From NCBI GenBank assembly GCA_025358395.1, contig JANYJT010000229.1, positions 1 through 13,237 of the forward strand: a stretch of 13,237 bases of DNA. The letters are read 5' to 3'. Source of the DNA: Bacteroidia bacterium. GTDB taxonomy: Bacteria > Bacteroidota > Bacteroidia > Bacteroidales > Prolixibacteraceae. Position 1 is the first letter of the stretch, and the number at the start of each line of letters is the position of its first letter. The notes beneath the pieces are model-generated. The model saw nothing but the letters and a program-made list of their open reading frames with translations, was not told where the DNA came from and ran no database searches. The translations under genes were made by a program, and so were the position numbers. Shown here piece by piece: positions 1 to 7,113 of the stretch.

Positions 1-1
1 T

Positions 2-31
2 TTTGTGAAAGCAAAAAAAGGGCTATCTTTG
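2..31 (+). promoter_or_regulatory. Bacteroidota-type promoter for tRNA-Val
   Basis: TATCTTTG at 24-31 matches the Bacteroidota -7 consensus TAnnTTTG exactly. A TTTG at 2-5 lies 18 bases upstream, close to the usual position of the -33 TTTG element. Transcription would start around 36-40, about 25 bases before the mature tRNA. The motif is read directly; its use as a promoter is inferred from spacing and from the tRNA downstream. Confidence 0.72.
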
Positions 32-61
32 CAACACTTTTGAAGAAAAAGGCATATAAAA

Positions 62-136
62 GGGAGCTTAGCTCAGTTGGTTTAGAGCATCTGCCTTACA
101 AGCAGAGGGTCGTTGGTTCGATTCCAACAGTTCCCA
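62..136 (+). tRNA. tRNA-Val (anticodon TAC)
   Basis: The 75 bases fold into a complete cloverleaf. The acceptor stem is GGGAGCT with AGTTCCC (one G-U pair). The D stem is GCTC/GAGC. The anticodon stem TCTGC/GCAGA encloses loop CTTACAA, whose anticodon TAC decodes valine GTA. The variable loop is GGGTC, and the T arm is GTTGG, loop TTCGATT, CCAAC. The discriminator base is A at 136 and the following bases are CAG, so CCA is not encoded and must be added after transcription. It has its own promoter and terminator. Confidence 0.96.
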
Positions 137-142
137 CAGAAA

Positions 143-171
143 GAGTTCAGAGAAATCTGAGCTCTTTTTTT
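143..171 (+). terminator. Intrinsic terminator after tRNA-Val
   Basis: A 9-bp stem, GAGTTCAGA (143-151) with TCTGAGCTC (156-164), has one G-U pair and closes a GAAA loop. Seven T residues follow at 165-171. This is a textbook rho-independent terminator for the tRNA. On the minus strand the same hairpin follows the nagB stop by about 18 bases and is preceded by an A-run, but the tail there is only TTTCT, so it would be weaker for the nag cluster. Confidence 0.88.
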
Positions 172-181
172 ATGGGTAATA

Positions 182-910
182 TTAAGTTAGCGTCGAGGCG
201 GAAGTCTGATCAAGGTACAACCAGACCGCTTCATGCAGCCTCAGAATTGATGCCGGAACTGCCGGTGAAACCGGTCCTTCAACTGTATTTCGAACAGCAT
301 CCGCCTTGCGGGAATCGGGCACACTACAAATAATCGCCTTTGATTTCATGATCTGCTTGATGGACATGCTGATGGCTTCTTTCGGAACATCCTCAATGGT
401 CGGAAACCACCCCTCCCCCATTTGCTGCCTGCGACAGGCATCATCCAGTGTGACGACCAGATAGGCTTGTTCGGTTTCAAAATCTGCCGGCGGATCGTTG
501 AACGCCAAATGACCGTTTTCGCCAATCCCCACAAAGGCAACATCGATGAGATGCTTGCTGATTATTTGCTCCAGACGGATACACTCCTCTTTGGGATTTG
601 CATCACCATCGACATAGTTGAACTCCTTTGGCCGGACAATATCCGCAAAGCGTTCTTTAAGGTATTTGCGGAACGATGCAGGATGTGTGCATGATATTCC
701 GATGTACTCGTCCAGATGAAATGCGGTAACCGCTTTCCAGTCGATATCCTCCTGAACCAATGCACCAAGCATTTCGAACTGTGATGCTCCGGTGGCGACA
801 ATAATATTTGCAAACCCTCTTTCGAGGATGGCTTTGCGAATAAAATCTGCTCCCTTTGCCGCTGCCCTTTTACCAAGCTCCAAATTGGATTCTGAGATGA
901 TTATTTCCAT
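182..910 (-). CDS. nagB: Glucosamine-6-phosphate deaminase-like protein (NagB family)
   Basis: NagB proteins convert glucosamine 6-phosphate to fructose 6-phosphate plus ammonia in the cytoplasm, the last committed step of amino-sugar breakdown. The 242-residue product (E. coli NagB is 266) shows the family's landmarks: a phosphate-binding ATGASQ loop near residues 39-44, FHLDEY at 64-69, and [14 protein letters not shown] at 128-141. Asp67 fits E. coli Asp72 and His134 fits the catalytic His143. By eye, E. coli Asp141 corresponds to Asn132 and Glu148 to Asp139, so two active-site positions differ. This may mark a subfamily or a shifted substrate. The gene is last in the minus-strand cluster, 63 bases after nagA, and ends in TAA. 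The neighbouring nagA makes the deaminase role the best call; the wider 6-phosphogluconolactonase/NagB fold is the alternative. Confidence 0.86.
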   Translation of the reverse strand: MEIIISESNLELGKRAAAKGADFIRKAILERGFANIIVATGASQFEMLGALVQEDIDWKAVTAFHLDEYIGISCTHPASFRKYLKERFADIVRPKEFNYVDGDANPKEECIRLEQIISKHLIDVAFVGIGENGHLAFNDPPADFETEQAYLVVTLDDACRRQQMGEGWFPTIEDVPKEAISMSIKQIMKSKAIICSVPDSRKADAVRNTVEGPVSPAVPASILRLHEAVWLYLDQTSASTLT

Positions 911-973
911 TTCTTAAAATATCTGTATGTTGTTGACATGCTAAATAAATTTCCAGCCAGGTGGTCTAAATTT

Positions 974-2176
974 TTATTGATTTCTGGAATATACTACCCT
1001 ACCATCCAAAATTGTATTTTGAAGCTCCATTCTTTCGTTTTCCAGCGTGAACAACATCAAATTGGCCCGTTTACCGGCATCAATAACTCCGATATCACGA
1101 AGTCCAAGCAATTCTGCAGGATTTGAGGCGCTCATCTTTATGGCATTTTCGAGTCCGCAATTGGTGTATTTCATCATATTTAAGACACATGAACTCAACG
1201 GACTTGCCGCTCCTGCCAGAACATTCTCGGCAGGATACCTCACAACTTCGGACAGGACAACAACTCTTTCCATTCGGATATATTCGCCGGGCGGAAGACC
1301 AGCCAAATCAAGGGCATCTGATACAAGAATTGTTTTCCCAACATCTTTCATTTTATAAAAGCACTGAAGCTGATCCTTGTTAAGATGAAATCCATCGGCG
1401 ATAATTGTGGCCGAGAGTCGGCTGTCGGCCAATTGTGGCCAGAGTGGATTTTCGTGGCGGTTGATCAGGTTGGCACATCCATTGCCAAGATGTGTGGACA
1501 ATGAAGCTCCGGCATCCACGGCCTGATGTATAAGATCGGATGAACCATTGTGATGCCCCAGGGCGACTACTACACCAGATTCAACACATTTTCTGATAAA
1601 TGGAATGGCTCCCTCCACCTCCGGAGCTACCGTTATCAGTTTGATCCGGTTGTTGGCAGCCTCCTGTAATTCTGCAAACTCGCTCCAATTGGGAAGTCTG
1701 ACATATTTTTCGAGATGTGCACCCCGGTAACCCTGGACGGGTGAGATATAAGGACCTTCCAGATGAAATCCGGGTACTGACAAGCTCAATTCTTCATCAT
1801 CCAGTATCCTGGTAAGAATTGAAAAGCTCCTTTTCAGGTTCTCAAAATCATTGGTAATAATAGTAGGAAGAAAAGTAGTCACGCCGTTTTGCAACAAGGC
1901 TTTCGTCGCCTTTCGCAGATCCTCAGCACTTAAATTTTGGTCCGAAAAATCGACTCCCAAGAAGCCATTGATCTGGATATCAATTAAACCGGGTGCAACA
2001 AAATTGCCATTTGCATTTAGCTCAGTGGCTCCGGGGAGTTCAATGTTCCCTTGGGTGATCGTATCTACAATGCCGGACTTTACAACAATTGTCGCATTTC
2101 CAAGGATACCGTTGGGGGTAATCACCTGTCCGTTACTGATTTTTAAAAGTCTGCTTTCTGAACCTTTCATTCTCAT
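974..2176 (-). CDS. nagA: N-acetylglucosamine-6-phosphate deacetylase
   Basis: The enzyme removes acetate from N-acetylglucosamine 6-phosphate, giving the substrate of NagB. The 400-residue protein has the amidohydrolase metallo-TIM-barrel pattern. It contains PGLIDIQINGFLGVDF (62-77; the same QxNG form as E. coli rather than HxH), FHLEGP with metal ligand Glu140, GHH with His208, STHLGNG with His229, IADGFHL with substrate His264, and SDA with the likely catalytic Asp287. A small N-terminal beta-sandwich segment (about 10-60) precedes the barrel, and the C-terminal IDAGKRANLMLF segment is typical. Start: ATG at 2176 is used here, but a second ATG lies two codons in (2170) and cannot be excluded. 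The gene begins 22 bases after the permease stop, consistent with cotranscription. It has no signal peptide, so it is cytoplasmic. Confidence 0.94.
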   Translation of the reverse strand: MRMKGSESRLLKISNGQVITPNGILGNATIVVKSGIVDTITQGNIELPGATELNANGNFVAPGLIDIQINGFLGVDFSDQNLSAEDLRKATKALLQNGVTTFLPTIITNDFENLKRSFSILTRILDDEELSLSVPGFHLEGPYISPVQGYRGAHLEKYVRLPNWSEFAELQEAANNRIKLITVAPEVEGAIPFIRKCVESGVVVALGHHNGSSDLIHQAVDAGASLSTHLGNGCANLINRHENPLWPQLADSRLSATIIADGFHLNKDQLQCFYKMKDVGKTILVSDALDLAGLPPGEYIRMERVVVLSEVVRYPAENVLAGAASPLSSCVLNMMKYTNCGLENAIKMSASNPAELLGLRDIGVIDAGKRANLMLFTLENERMELQNTILDGRVVYSRNQ

Positions 2177-2198
2177 TAGTTTAGTTTCCAGTCTTAAT

Positions 2199-3518
2199 TT
2201 ACGGCTGCCTTTTTATGGTCCAAAATTTTACTCGATAACCGTAATACGCATAATAAATCAGGTAAACATAACACGGTAAAAGCACCCAGTATGCGGTATG
2301 CGGATTGAAATGATCGGCAAAATATCCGTATATCAATGGAACAATGGCACTTCCGCATAGTCCCATGATAAGAATGGATCCTCCCATCTTAGTAAACCGG
2401 CCCAGTCCGTTGAGAGCGAGTGGCCATATTGCCGACCACATCAATGAATTCGAAAGCCCCAGCAAAACCAGAAACCATATAGACAGATTGGCTGTGTGAC
2501 CCATAAAAGTAACCTTGCCATTCGCTGCAAAAAACAGGAGGGTCAGTAGCAGGGCAGATGTTGTGCACAAACGCAAAACACTGAGATGGTTAATAAACCT
2601 GGGAATCAGGACAATCCCCAATAAAAATCCGGACATTGTTATGCCTAAAATATAAGACGGAAATATTTTCGCTTCCAGCAAAGGAAGACCCAATGATTGG
2701 GCATATCCGATGACTGTATTTATGCCAGTAACCTGTGAACCAACGTGCAGAAATATGGCAAAAGCCCCAAGAATTAGGTGTGGAAATTGAAGGATGCCGG
2801 ATTTACCCGAGTTTTCATCTGCCAAAGTTTGATTCTCCTTGTTGGTATCTATTTCCGGCAATATTGAATACCTGATCATCAACCCAAGTCCGAAAAGGAC
2901 CACAGCCATTGAGGAATATGGAACAATCACCCGCTGGATCAGATCGTCTAATGCCAAATTCCTTGCAGCTTCGGTCATCAGTGGTAACTGCTTAAACAAC
3001 TCTGTGTCAGTTGGCTTAAGAATGGCAGCGGCCAATAAAAGTGGGGCAATAATGCCCGCCGTTTTGTTGCAGACCCCCATGATACTCATTCGCTGGGCAG
3101 CTCTCTCCTTAGAACCGATCATGGTAATGTAAGTATTTGCTGCAGGTTGCAGGATTGCCAGACCAGTCCCGATGGTGAAGAGTCCGAATAGAAAAATTCC
3201 ATAGGTTCTGGTCAAGGCAGCGGGTATAAAAATAAGTGCCCCCAGAGCCATAATCCAGAAACCAATCATGATTCCCTTCTTAAATCCCACGCTCTCCAAG
3301 AGGTGTGCCGCCGGAATTGCCATCACGAAATAGGCAATGTAAAAAGCAAAAGCCACAAACATGGATTGCACATTGTTCAATTCGCAAGCAATTTTAAAAT
3401 AGGGAATTAATATCGCATTGATCCAGGTCGTTAAGCCGAATATGAAGAACAGCAAGCCAATGATTGCAATGGAGATGAGGGTTGACCAATTAACATGATT
3501 CGGATTATTTCCCCTCAT
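2199..3518 (-). CDS. nagP: FHS-family sugar:H+ symporter (GlcNAc permease NagP-like / FucP-like MFS)
   Basis: This is a major facilitator protein of about 439 residues with some twelve hydrophobic segments. The N-terminal LLFFIFGLTTWINAILIPY segment is characteristic of the fucose/glucose/galactose:H+ symporter (FHS) family. IGTGLAILQPAANTYI is the conserved helix-4 region of the same family. FHS members take fucose, glucose/galactose or, in many Bacteroidota, N-acetylglucosamine (NagP). Directly upstream of nagA and nagB, GlcNAc or a related amino sugar is the best guess, so the symbol is inferred from context. Start: a GTG at 3536 extends the frame, but ATG at 3518 has a perfect AGGAGGT six bases upstream and overlaps the previous gene's stop as ATGA, so 3518 is preferred. 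It ends in TAA. Confidence 0.87.
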   Translation of the reverse strand: MRGNNPNHVNWSTLISIAIIGLLFFIFGLTTWINAILIPYFKIACELNNVQSMFVAFAFYIAYFVMAIPAAHLLESVGFKKGIMIGFWIMALGALIFIPAALTRTYGIFLFGLFTIGTGLAILQPAANTYITMIGSKERAAQRMSIMGVCNKTAGIIAPLLLAAAILKPTDTELFKQLPLMTEAARNLALDDLIQRVIVPYSSMAVVLFGLGLMIRYSILPEIDTNKENQTLADENSGKSGILQFPHLILGAFAIFLHVGSQVTGINTVIGYAQSLGLPLLEAKIFPSYILGITMSGFLLGIVLIPRFINHLSVLRLCTTSALLLTLLFFAANGKVTFMGHTANLSIWFLVLLGLSNSLMWSAIWPLALNGLGRFTKMGGSILIMGLCGSAIVPLIYGYFADHFNPHTAYWVLLPCYVYLIYYAYYGYRVKFWTIKRQP

Positions 3519-4498
3519 AGAATGACCTCCTCCCACTTTTCGCTCAGGGCAGATTTTTCCAATGCCTCCAGGATGGCTACCTCTGTGAGCATGCTCTGAT
3601 GACTGCGCGGCTCTTTGCGGGTCTTGAACATCTCAACAATATCATCGTACATTTTACCCGGATCGCTTTCAGGTATGCGGGATTTCAATTCTACCAGTCC
3701 TTTCTTTGTTTCCACAAATGTTTCCCAACCTGTAGAGACGTTTTTAAAGATTAGTGTCGCATAGAGGCCGCTTTTGAAAACCACTCCGGCACTCCCCTTC
3801 TTTCCATCTCTGGTGATTTTTACCCTTTGAATATCTTCTCCGAACATGTTCATCAGCGGTTGTATGATATGAACGCCGTAGAAAAAAACTCCGCCATATT
3901 CGGAATCCAAATCGACTGGTCCATATCTGACGACATGGTTTATTGGACCCATTGTTTCCAATTGTTGTTTGATGTCGTAGGTCCCATCGCTTTGGCCAAT
4001 TGAGCTGAAGGATGTAACCGGAGTTCCGGCCTCACGGGCCATGGCCAGAAATTTTTTCCCTTCTTCGACCCTGTAGCAGAAAGGCTTATCCACGAAGGTT
4101 GGAATACCTGCTTTAACAAATGGTGTGGCTGCTTCCAGATGATATTTGGCATGGCGGTGATCCACGACCAGGGCATCAATTTTCCCAAGCATCTCGCCGG
4201 GATTCTTTACGATATTGGGTATTTGTCCGGCTTCAGCTGCTTTTCGCGCAAATTCATCCGTTTCTCCCCAGAGATGGGTGACTTCGACTCCCGGAAATTT
4301 TTTATTGATGTTAAATATTTTTCCAAACCCGGCAGTATGTGAATTTTCGGCTCCAATAATGCCGATTCGGATGGGCTTATCGATGGGTGATTTTGGTGAA
4401 ACCAGGAGGGAAGTGGAAGCTCCAACTACGGAAAGGTTAATGGTTGAAAGAACTGTTCCTGCACCAATGGTTTTTATAAATGATCTTCTTGTGTTCAT
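3515..4498 (-). CDS. Tat-exported Gfo/Idh/MocA-family oxidoreductase, short variant (327 aa)
   Basis: The N-terminus begins TRRSFIK (3-9) followed by a hydrophobic stretch to about residue 34, a twin-arginine leader, so the folded enzyme is probably exported with its bound NAD(P). The Rossmann segment RIGIIGAENSHTAG (44-57) departs from the usual GxGxxG. The family's EKP motif is VDKP at 137-140 (Lys retained, Glu replaced by Asp). YGVHIIQP further on supplies the histidine near the sugar site. The C-terminal half is the alpha/beta oxidoreductase domain but is shorter than in the neighbour. The substrate is unknown; family members oxidise or reduce hydroxyls of sugars, cyclitols or glycosides. 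The gene lies 10 bases after the larger oxidoreductase gene and overlaps the permease start, so all belong to one transcript. It ends in TGA. Confidence 0.85.
   Translation of the reverse strand: MNTRRSFIKTIGAGTVLSTINLSVVGASTSLLVSPKSPIDKPIRIGIIGAENSHTAGFGKIFNINKKFPGVEVTHLWGETDEFARKAAEAGQIPNIVKNPGEMLGKIDALVVDHRHAKYHLEAATPFVKAGIPTFVDKPFCYRVEEGKKFLAMAREAGTPVTSFSSIGQSDGTYDIKQQLETMGPINHVVRYGPVDLDSEYGGVFFYGVHIIQPLMNMFGEDIQRVKITRDGKKGSAGVVFKSGLYATLIFKNVSTGWETFVETKKGLVELKSRIPESDPGKMYDDIVEMFKTRKEPRSHQSMLTEVAILEALEKSALSEKWEEVIL
3516..3531 (-). promoter_or_regulatory. Shine-Dalgarno and ATGA coupling site for the permease gene
   Basis: On the minus strand AGGAGGT (3531-3525) sits six bases before ATG (3518-3516). 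That ATG overlaps the TGA stop (3517-3515) of the upstream oxidoreductase as ATGA. This indicates translational coupling and fixes the permease start. A full Shine-Dalgarno sequence is notable because most genes here (nagA, the esterase, the isomerase) show none, as is usual in Bacteroidota. Confidence 0.75.
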
Positions 4499-4508
4499 TG
4501 TTTTAATT

Positions 4509-5867
4509 TTACAATTTCATTTCCCAGCCCTTTTCATAACTGCGATGCCAGAACTGCATGGCATCTTTATCTGAAAGGATATGTCCTGTGGCCTGATCGA
4601 TATTCAGGGTGCGTCCTACTCGCTGCGATATATTCCCAAGTTGCACAAGCAAGGTGCTTTTGTGGCCTGAATCGATGTCGGAATTCAGCTTTTCCCCATT
4701 TTTTATGGCTGCAAAGAAGTTTTGTATATGCAATCCGTCCAGGTCAGCTGCAGGATTGACCAGATTACGGGCATCAATCGTTTTCTCATTTTTAATTTCC
4801 TTTAAGACCTTGCTGTTCAAATCATAGATGGTATAGCCATTCCCATCGATCATCAGACTACCGGTTTCTCCATAAAACATGGCTCCGACGGTATTTCCCT
4901 CAACATTCTTGCCATTGCAGCTGCGACCTTCCCAGGTCATGGCAACCTTGTTCCCAAACTCAAAATTGATAATCTGTGTATCAGGTGTCTCCCAGTCATC
5001 CTGGTAACGATAACGGCCTCCTGATGAACTGACCTTGGTCGGATAGTCCACATCGAGTCCCCAGCGCAATAAGTCGACCATGTGAGTCCCATTGTTCAGT
5101 GCTTCGCCTGTTCCCCAATGCCAGCGCCAGTGCCAGTTGTAGTGCACAATGTTGTCTTTAAATGCTTGTCTGGGCGCAGGTCCCTGCCACAAATCCCAGT
5201 TGAGCCATTCAGGTACCGCTACCTCTTTGCCGATACCGATGGAGGCCCGGTTGTTTGTGTACCAGCCTTTGCCCAGATAAGCCCTGCCAATTACACCATT
5301 TCTCAGTTCATGAATAGCCTTGACAACATTCGGGTAGGACCGGCGCTGGTTCCCCATCTGAACAACCTGACCATATTTGCCTGCGGCTTTGACCAACATT
5401 TCACCTTCGGCAGGATTGTGACTGCAAGGCTTTTCCACATAAACATGTTTGCCGGCCTGCAGAGCCATCAGCGCAGCGGGGGCATGCCAGTGGTCGGGGG
5501 TGGCGATGACCATCACATCGACATCTTTGCTTTCCAGCGAGTTCCGAAAATCTCCCACTCCTTTGGGTTGTTGTTTTTGGATTTGAGTCACGGATGTCAG
5601 ACATTTTTCCATGGCAAGTCTGTCAACATCGCAAATATGTACGACCTCACAATTGGGTTGTTTGGCATAGTTCTCTGCGAGTGCCTTGCCTCTGGCGTTC
5701 ACGCCCATGATGGCTACTCTGATTTTCTCATTTGAGCCCATGATCCGGTTGTAACTTAGTGCACTAAATCCGGGGACCATGCCACCGGCAACCAGGGTTG
5801 ATGCCGCTGCGGATTTTAAAATAAATTCTCTTCTGGTGTTTGTCGCTGCCATAGTTTCAATTGACAT
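4509..5867 (-). CDS. Tat-exported Gfo/Idh/MocA-family oxidoreductase (452 aa)
   Basis: A twin-arginine leader (TRREFILK, 11-18, then a hydrophobic run) marks export to the periplasm. The Rossmann domain follows: KIRVAIMGVNARGKA (48-62), ICDVD (78-82), ATPDHWHAP (122-130) and the canonical EKP motif at 145-147. The C-terminal domain has an aromatic and histidine-rich stretch, HYNWHWRWHWGTGEALNNG (242-260), then THMVDLLRWG, where His262 and Asp265 fit the HxxD pattern near the sugar site. This layout is common in the large exported Gfo/Idh/MocA groups of Bacteroidota and Planctomycetes. It lacks the sequence pattern I would expect of GH109 glycosidases, so oxidoreductase is preferred. Substrate is unknown. 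It is the first gene of the minus-strand cluster, with a promoter about 25 bases upstream. ATG at 5852, closer to the RR motif, is an alternative start. Confidence 0.88.
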   Translation of the reverse strand: MSIETMAATNTRREFILKSAAASTLVAGGMVPGFSALSYNRIMGSNEKIRVAIMGVNARGKALAENYAKQPNCEVVHICDVDRLAMEKCLTSVTQIQKQQPKGVGDFRNSLESKDVDVMVIATPDHWHAPAALMALQAGKHVYVEKPCSHNPAEGEMLVKAAGKYGQVVQMGNQRRSYPNVVKAIHELRNGVIGRAYLGKGWYTNNRASIGIGKEVAVPEWLNWDLWQGPAPRQAFKDNIVHYNWHWRWHWGTGEALNNGTHMVDLLRWGLDVDYPTKVSSSGGRYRYQDDWETPDTQIINFEFGNKVAMTWEGRSCNGKNVEGNTVGAMFYGETGSLMIDGNGYTIYDLNSKVLKEIKNEKTIDARNLVNPAADLDGLHIQNFFAAIKNGEKLNSDIDSGHKSTLLVQLGNISQRVGRTLNIDQATGHILSDKDAMQFWHRSYEKGWEMKL

Positions 5868-5892
5868 TAACTTAATTAAGGATTAGTATTCC

Positions 5893-5900
5893 CAAAGTTA
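5893..5900 (-). promoter_or_regulatory. Candidate promoter for the oxidoreductase-permease-nagA-nagB cluster
   Basis: On the minus strand TAACTTTG (5900-5893) matches the Bacteroidota -7 element TAnnTTTG exactly. Transcription would start near 5886, leaving a leader of about 20 bases before the ATG at 5867. The expected -33 region reads TAAA rather than TTTG, so an activator may be needed, or the match may be fortuitous. Confidence 0.5.
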
Positions 5901-5988
5901 ACAATTAGAAAGTAAATAATTTAATCAGGTGCGAGCCAGAGAAAAAAAAATCCTTCCGGGAGTGCATTGTGGCTTGATTCAGCAAAAC

Positions 5989-6015
5989 TTGCTATTAAAA
6001 AAATCATTAATTTTG
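5989..6015 (+). promoter_or_regulatory. Candidate promoter for the esterase-isomerase module
   Basis: TAATTTTG at 6008-6015 matches TAnnTTTG exactly. A TTG at 5989-5991 is 16 bases upstream, somewhat closer than the usual spacing of about 19. Transcription would begin near 6020-6023, giving a leader of about 60 bases that includes an AC-rich octamer repeat. The rest of the 215-bp divergent gap (5868-6082) shows no other feature I can support. Confidence 0.45.
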
Positions 6016-6043
6016 AGTACGTTCCGATAAGCAAAAAATAAAA

Positions 6044-6075
6044 AGGCCACTAAGTCACAAAAACACAAATTCAAC
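6044..6075 (+). repeat. Degenerate octamer repeat in the esterase leader
   Basis: Four successive 8-base units read AGGCCACT, AAGTCACA, AAAACACA and AATTCAAC, with AC/CAC at the same place in each, ending seven bases before the esterase ATG. The units are too diverged for simple slippage to be active now. This is one of several short-period repeats in the gaps of the plus-strand module. Confidence 0.45.
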
Positions 6076-6082
6076 CACACCT

Positions 6083-6952
6083 ATGAGAAAATCTATCTTC
6101 CTGTTATTGATCTCAATGTTTTTATTGCCCGCTATGCTCTTCTCACAATCTGGCGGAAAAGTTTTCGATAACCTTTCTATGCCGAGCAAAATTCTGAAAA
6201 TGGACCGCAAATATGCCATTTATTTGCCGCCCGACTATGAAACTTCCCAACGGAGCTATCCGGTATTATACTTATTGCATGGGTCAGGAGATGACCAGAG
6301 CGGATGGATTCAATTCGGCGAAGTGAAAAATATTACTGACAAAGCGATTCAGGATGGTAAATGTACCGCCATGATAATCGTTATGCCAGATGGTAATACC
6401 GGTCAGAGGGGTTATTTTAACAGTCCGAAGGGAGACTGGAACTATGAAGATTTTTTCTTTCAGGAAATGATGCCATATATAGAAAAGACATACCGCACAA
6501 GGCCTGACAAGAGATTCCGCGCAATTTCGGGCCTCTCAATGGGTGGAGGCGGCACATTTATGTATGCCTTACATCATCCCGAACTTTTCTCGTCCGCTTG
6601 TCCGTTGAGTGCTTCAGTAGGACCAATTTCGATGGAAGAAGCATCCACCCGCTGGGAAAAACAGTACCCCGGTATCTCAAAAGAAGATCTCAACACCTAT
6701 TTCACAAGGCACAGTGCACTTGAGCTTGTCAAAGCAATGCCCGATGATCAGAAAAAAGCGGTCAGGTGGTACATTGATTGTGGCGATGACGATTTTTTGT
6801 ACGAAGGAAACTGCCTGGTTCACATCGCCATGCGTAAAAAAGAGATTCCGCACGAATTCAGGACCCGTGATGGCGGACATACCTGGACCTACTGGCGTGA
6901 AGCTCTTCCAACGGTGCTGGAATTCGTGTCGCAGAGTTTTCACCAATATTAA
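6083..6952 (+). CDS. Secreted CE1-like esterase (esterase D / feruloyl-esterase family, alpha/beta hydrolase)
   Basis: Members of this group hydrolyse ester bonds of acyl or aryl decorations on carbohydrates, or small acyl esters. The 289-residue protein starts with a Sec signal peptide: MRK, a hydrophobic core to about residue 20, and probable cleavage near FSQ (20-22). The alpha/beta hydrolase core shows YPVLYLLHGSGDD (59-71; oxyanion-hole strand), MIIVMPDG (97-104), the nucleophile elbow GLSMGG (150-155) with Ser152, an acid in CGDDD (233-237) and His266 in DGGHTWTYW (263-271). The full triad is therefore visible. Length and order fit PF00756 esterases. It starts a two-gene plus-strand module and diverges from the oxidoreductase cluster. 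The ester cleaved is unknown; deacylation of the imported glycan is an inference. It ends in TAA. Confidence 0.88.
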   Translation: MRKSIFLLLISMFLLPAMLFSQSGGKVFDNLSMPSKILKMDRKYAIYLPPDYETSQRSYPVLYLLHGSGDDQSGWIQFGEVKNITDKAIQDGKCTAMIIVMPDGNTGQRGYFNSPKGDWNYEDFFFQEMMPYIEKTYRTRPDKRFRAISGLSMGGGGTFMYALHHPELFSSACPLSASVGPISMEEASTRWEKQYPGISKEDLNTYFTRHSALELVKAMPDDQKKAVRWYIDCGDDDFLYEGNCLVHIAMRKKEIPHEFRTRDGGHTWTYWREALPTVLEFVSQSFHQY

Positions 6953-6963
6953 AAAGTGGAGAA

Positions 6964-7019
6964 AGAAGACAGAAGACAGGAGACAGGAGACATGAGACAT
7001 GAGACATGAGACATGAGAG
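6964..7019 (+). repeat. Heptamer tandem repeat, eight units
   Basis: Eight consecutive 7-base units run in order: AGAAGAC twice, AGGAGAC twice, ATGAGAC three times, then ATGAGAG. Variants are grouped rather than mixed, suggesting stepwise local duplication. It begins 11 bases after the esterase stop. A 7-base period cannot keep a reading frame, so it is non-coding. No dyad symmetry is seen within the unit. Confidence 0.9.
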
Positions 7020-7044
7020 GTCCCCATAATTAGCGCATTTTTAA

Positions 7045-7108
7045 ATAATTAGCACATTGGCATATTAGCATATTAGCATATTAGCAAATTAGCACATTAA
7101 CAAAATAA
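7045..7108 (+). repeat. Octamer tandem repeat, eight units, in the isomerase leader
   Basis: Eight 8-base units end five bases before the isomerase ATG: ATAATTAG, CACATTGG, CATATTAG three times, CAAATTAG, CACATTAA, CAAAATAA. A further copy-like segment (ATAATTAG, then CGCATT) lies at 7027-7040. The repeat is AT-rich and occupies the place where the leader of the downstream gene would be. I find no TAnnTTTG promoter element in this gap, so the isomerase probably depends on read-through from the esterase promoter. Confidence 0.88.
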
Positions 7109-7113
7109 TTACC

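Noticed and set aside
40..333. Plus-strand 97-codon open frame across the tRNA
   Set aside because: It contains the whole tRNA-Val and its terminator and then runs antisense to nagB; not a gene.
5082..5735. Plus-strand 217-codon open frame inside the large oxidoreductase gene
   Set aside because: It is fully antisense to a clear Gfo/Idh/MocA protein with conserved motifs, and its translation shows no recognisable domain.
4509..5867. GH109 alpha-N-acetylgalactosaminidase
   Set aside because: GH109 shares the Gfo/Idh fold and signal type and would fit an amino-sugar locus, but the C-terminal HYNWHWRWHW/HMVD region resembles the general exported oxidoreductases, not the GH109 pattern as I know it. 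A family profile search would settle it.
6677..7027. Minus-strand frame with a repeating SHVSCLM-like peptide
   Set aside because: The apparent peptide repeat is the 7-base DNA repeat read in rotating frames; the remainder is antisense to the esterase.
6964..7108. CRISPR array
   Set aside because: Units of 7-8 bases are directly adjacent with no spacers and no cas genes nearby; these are simple tandem repeats.
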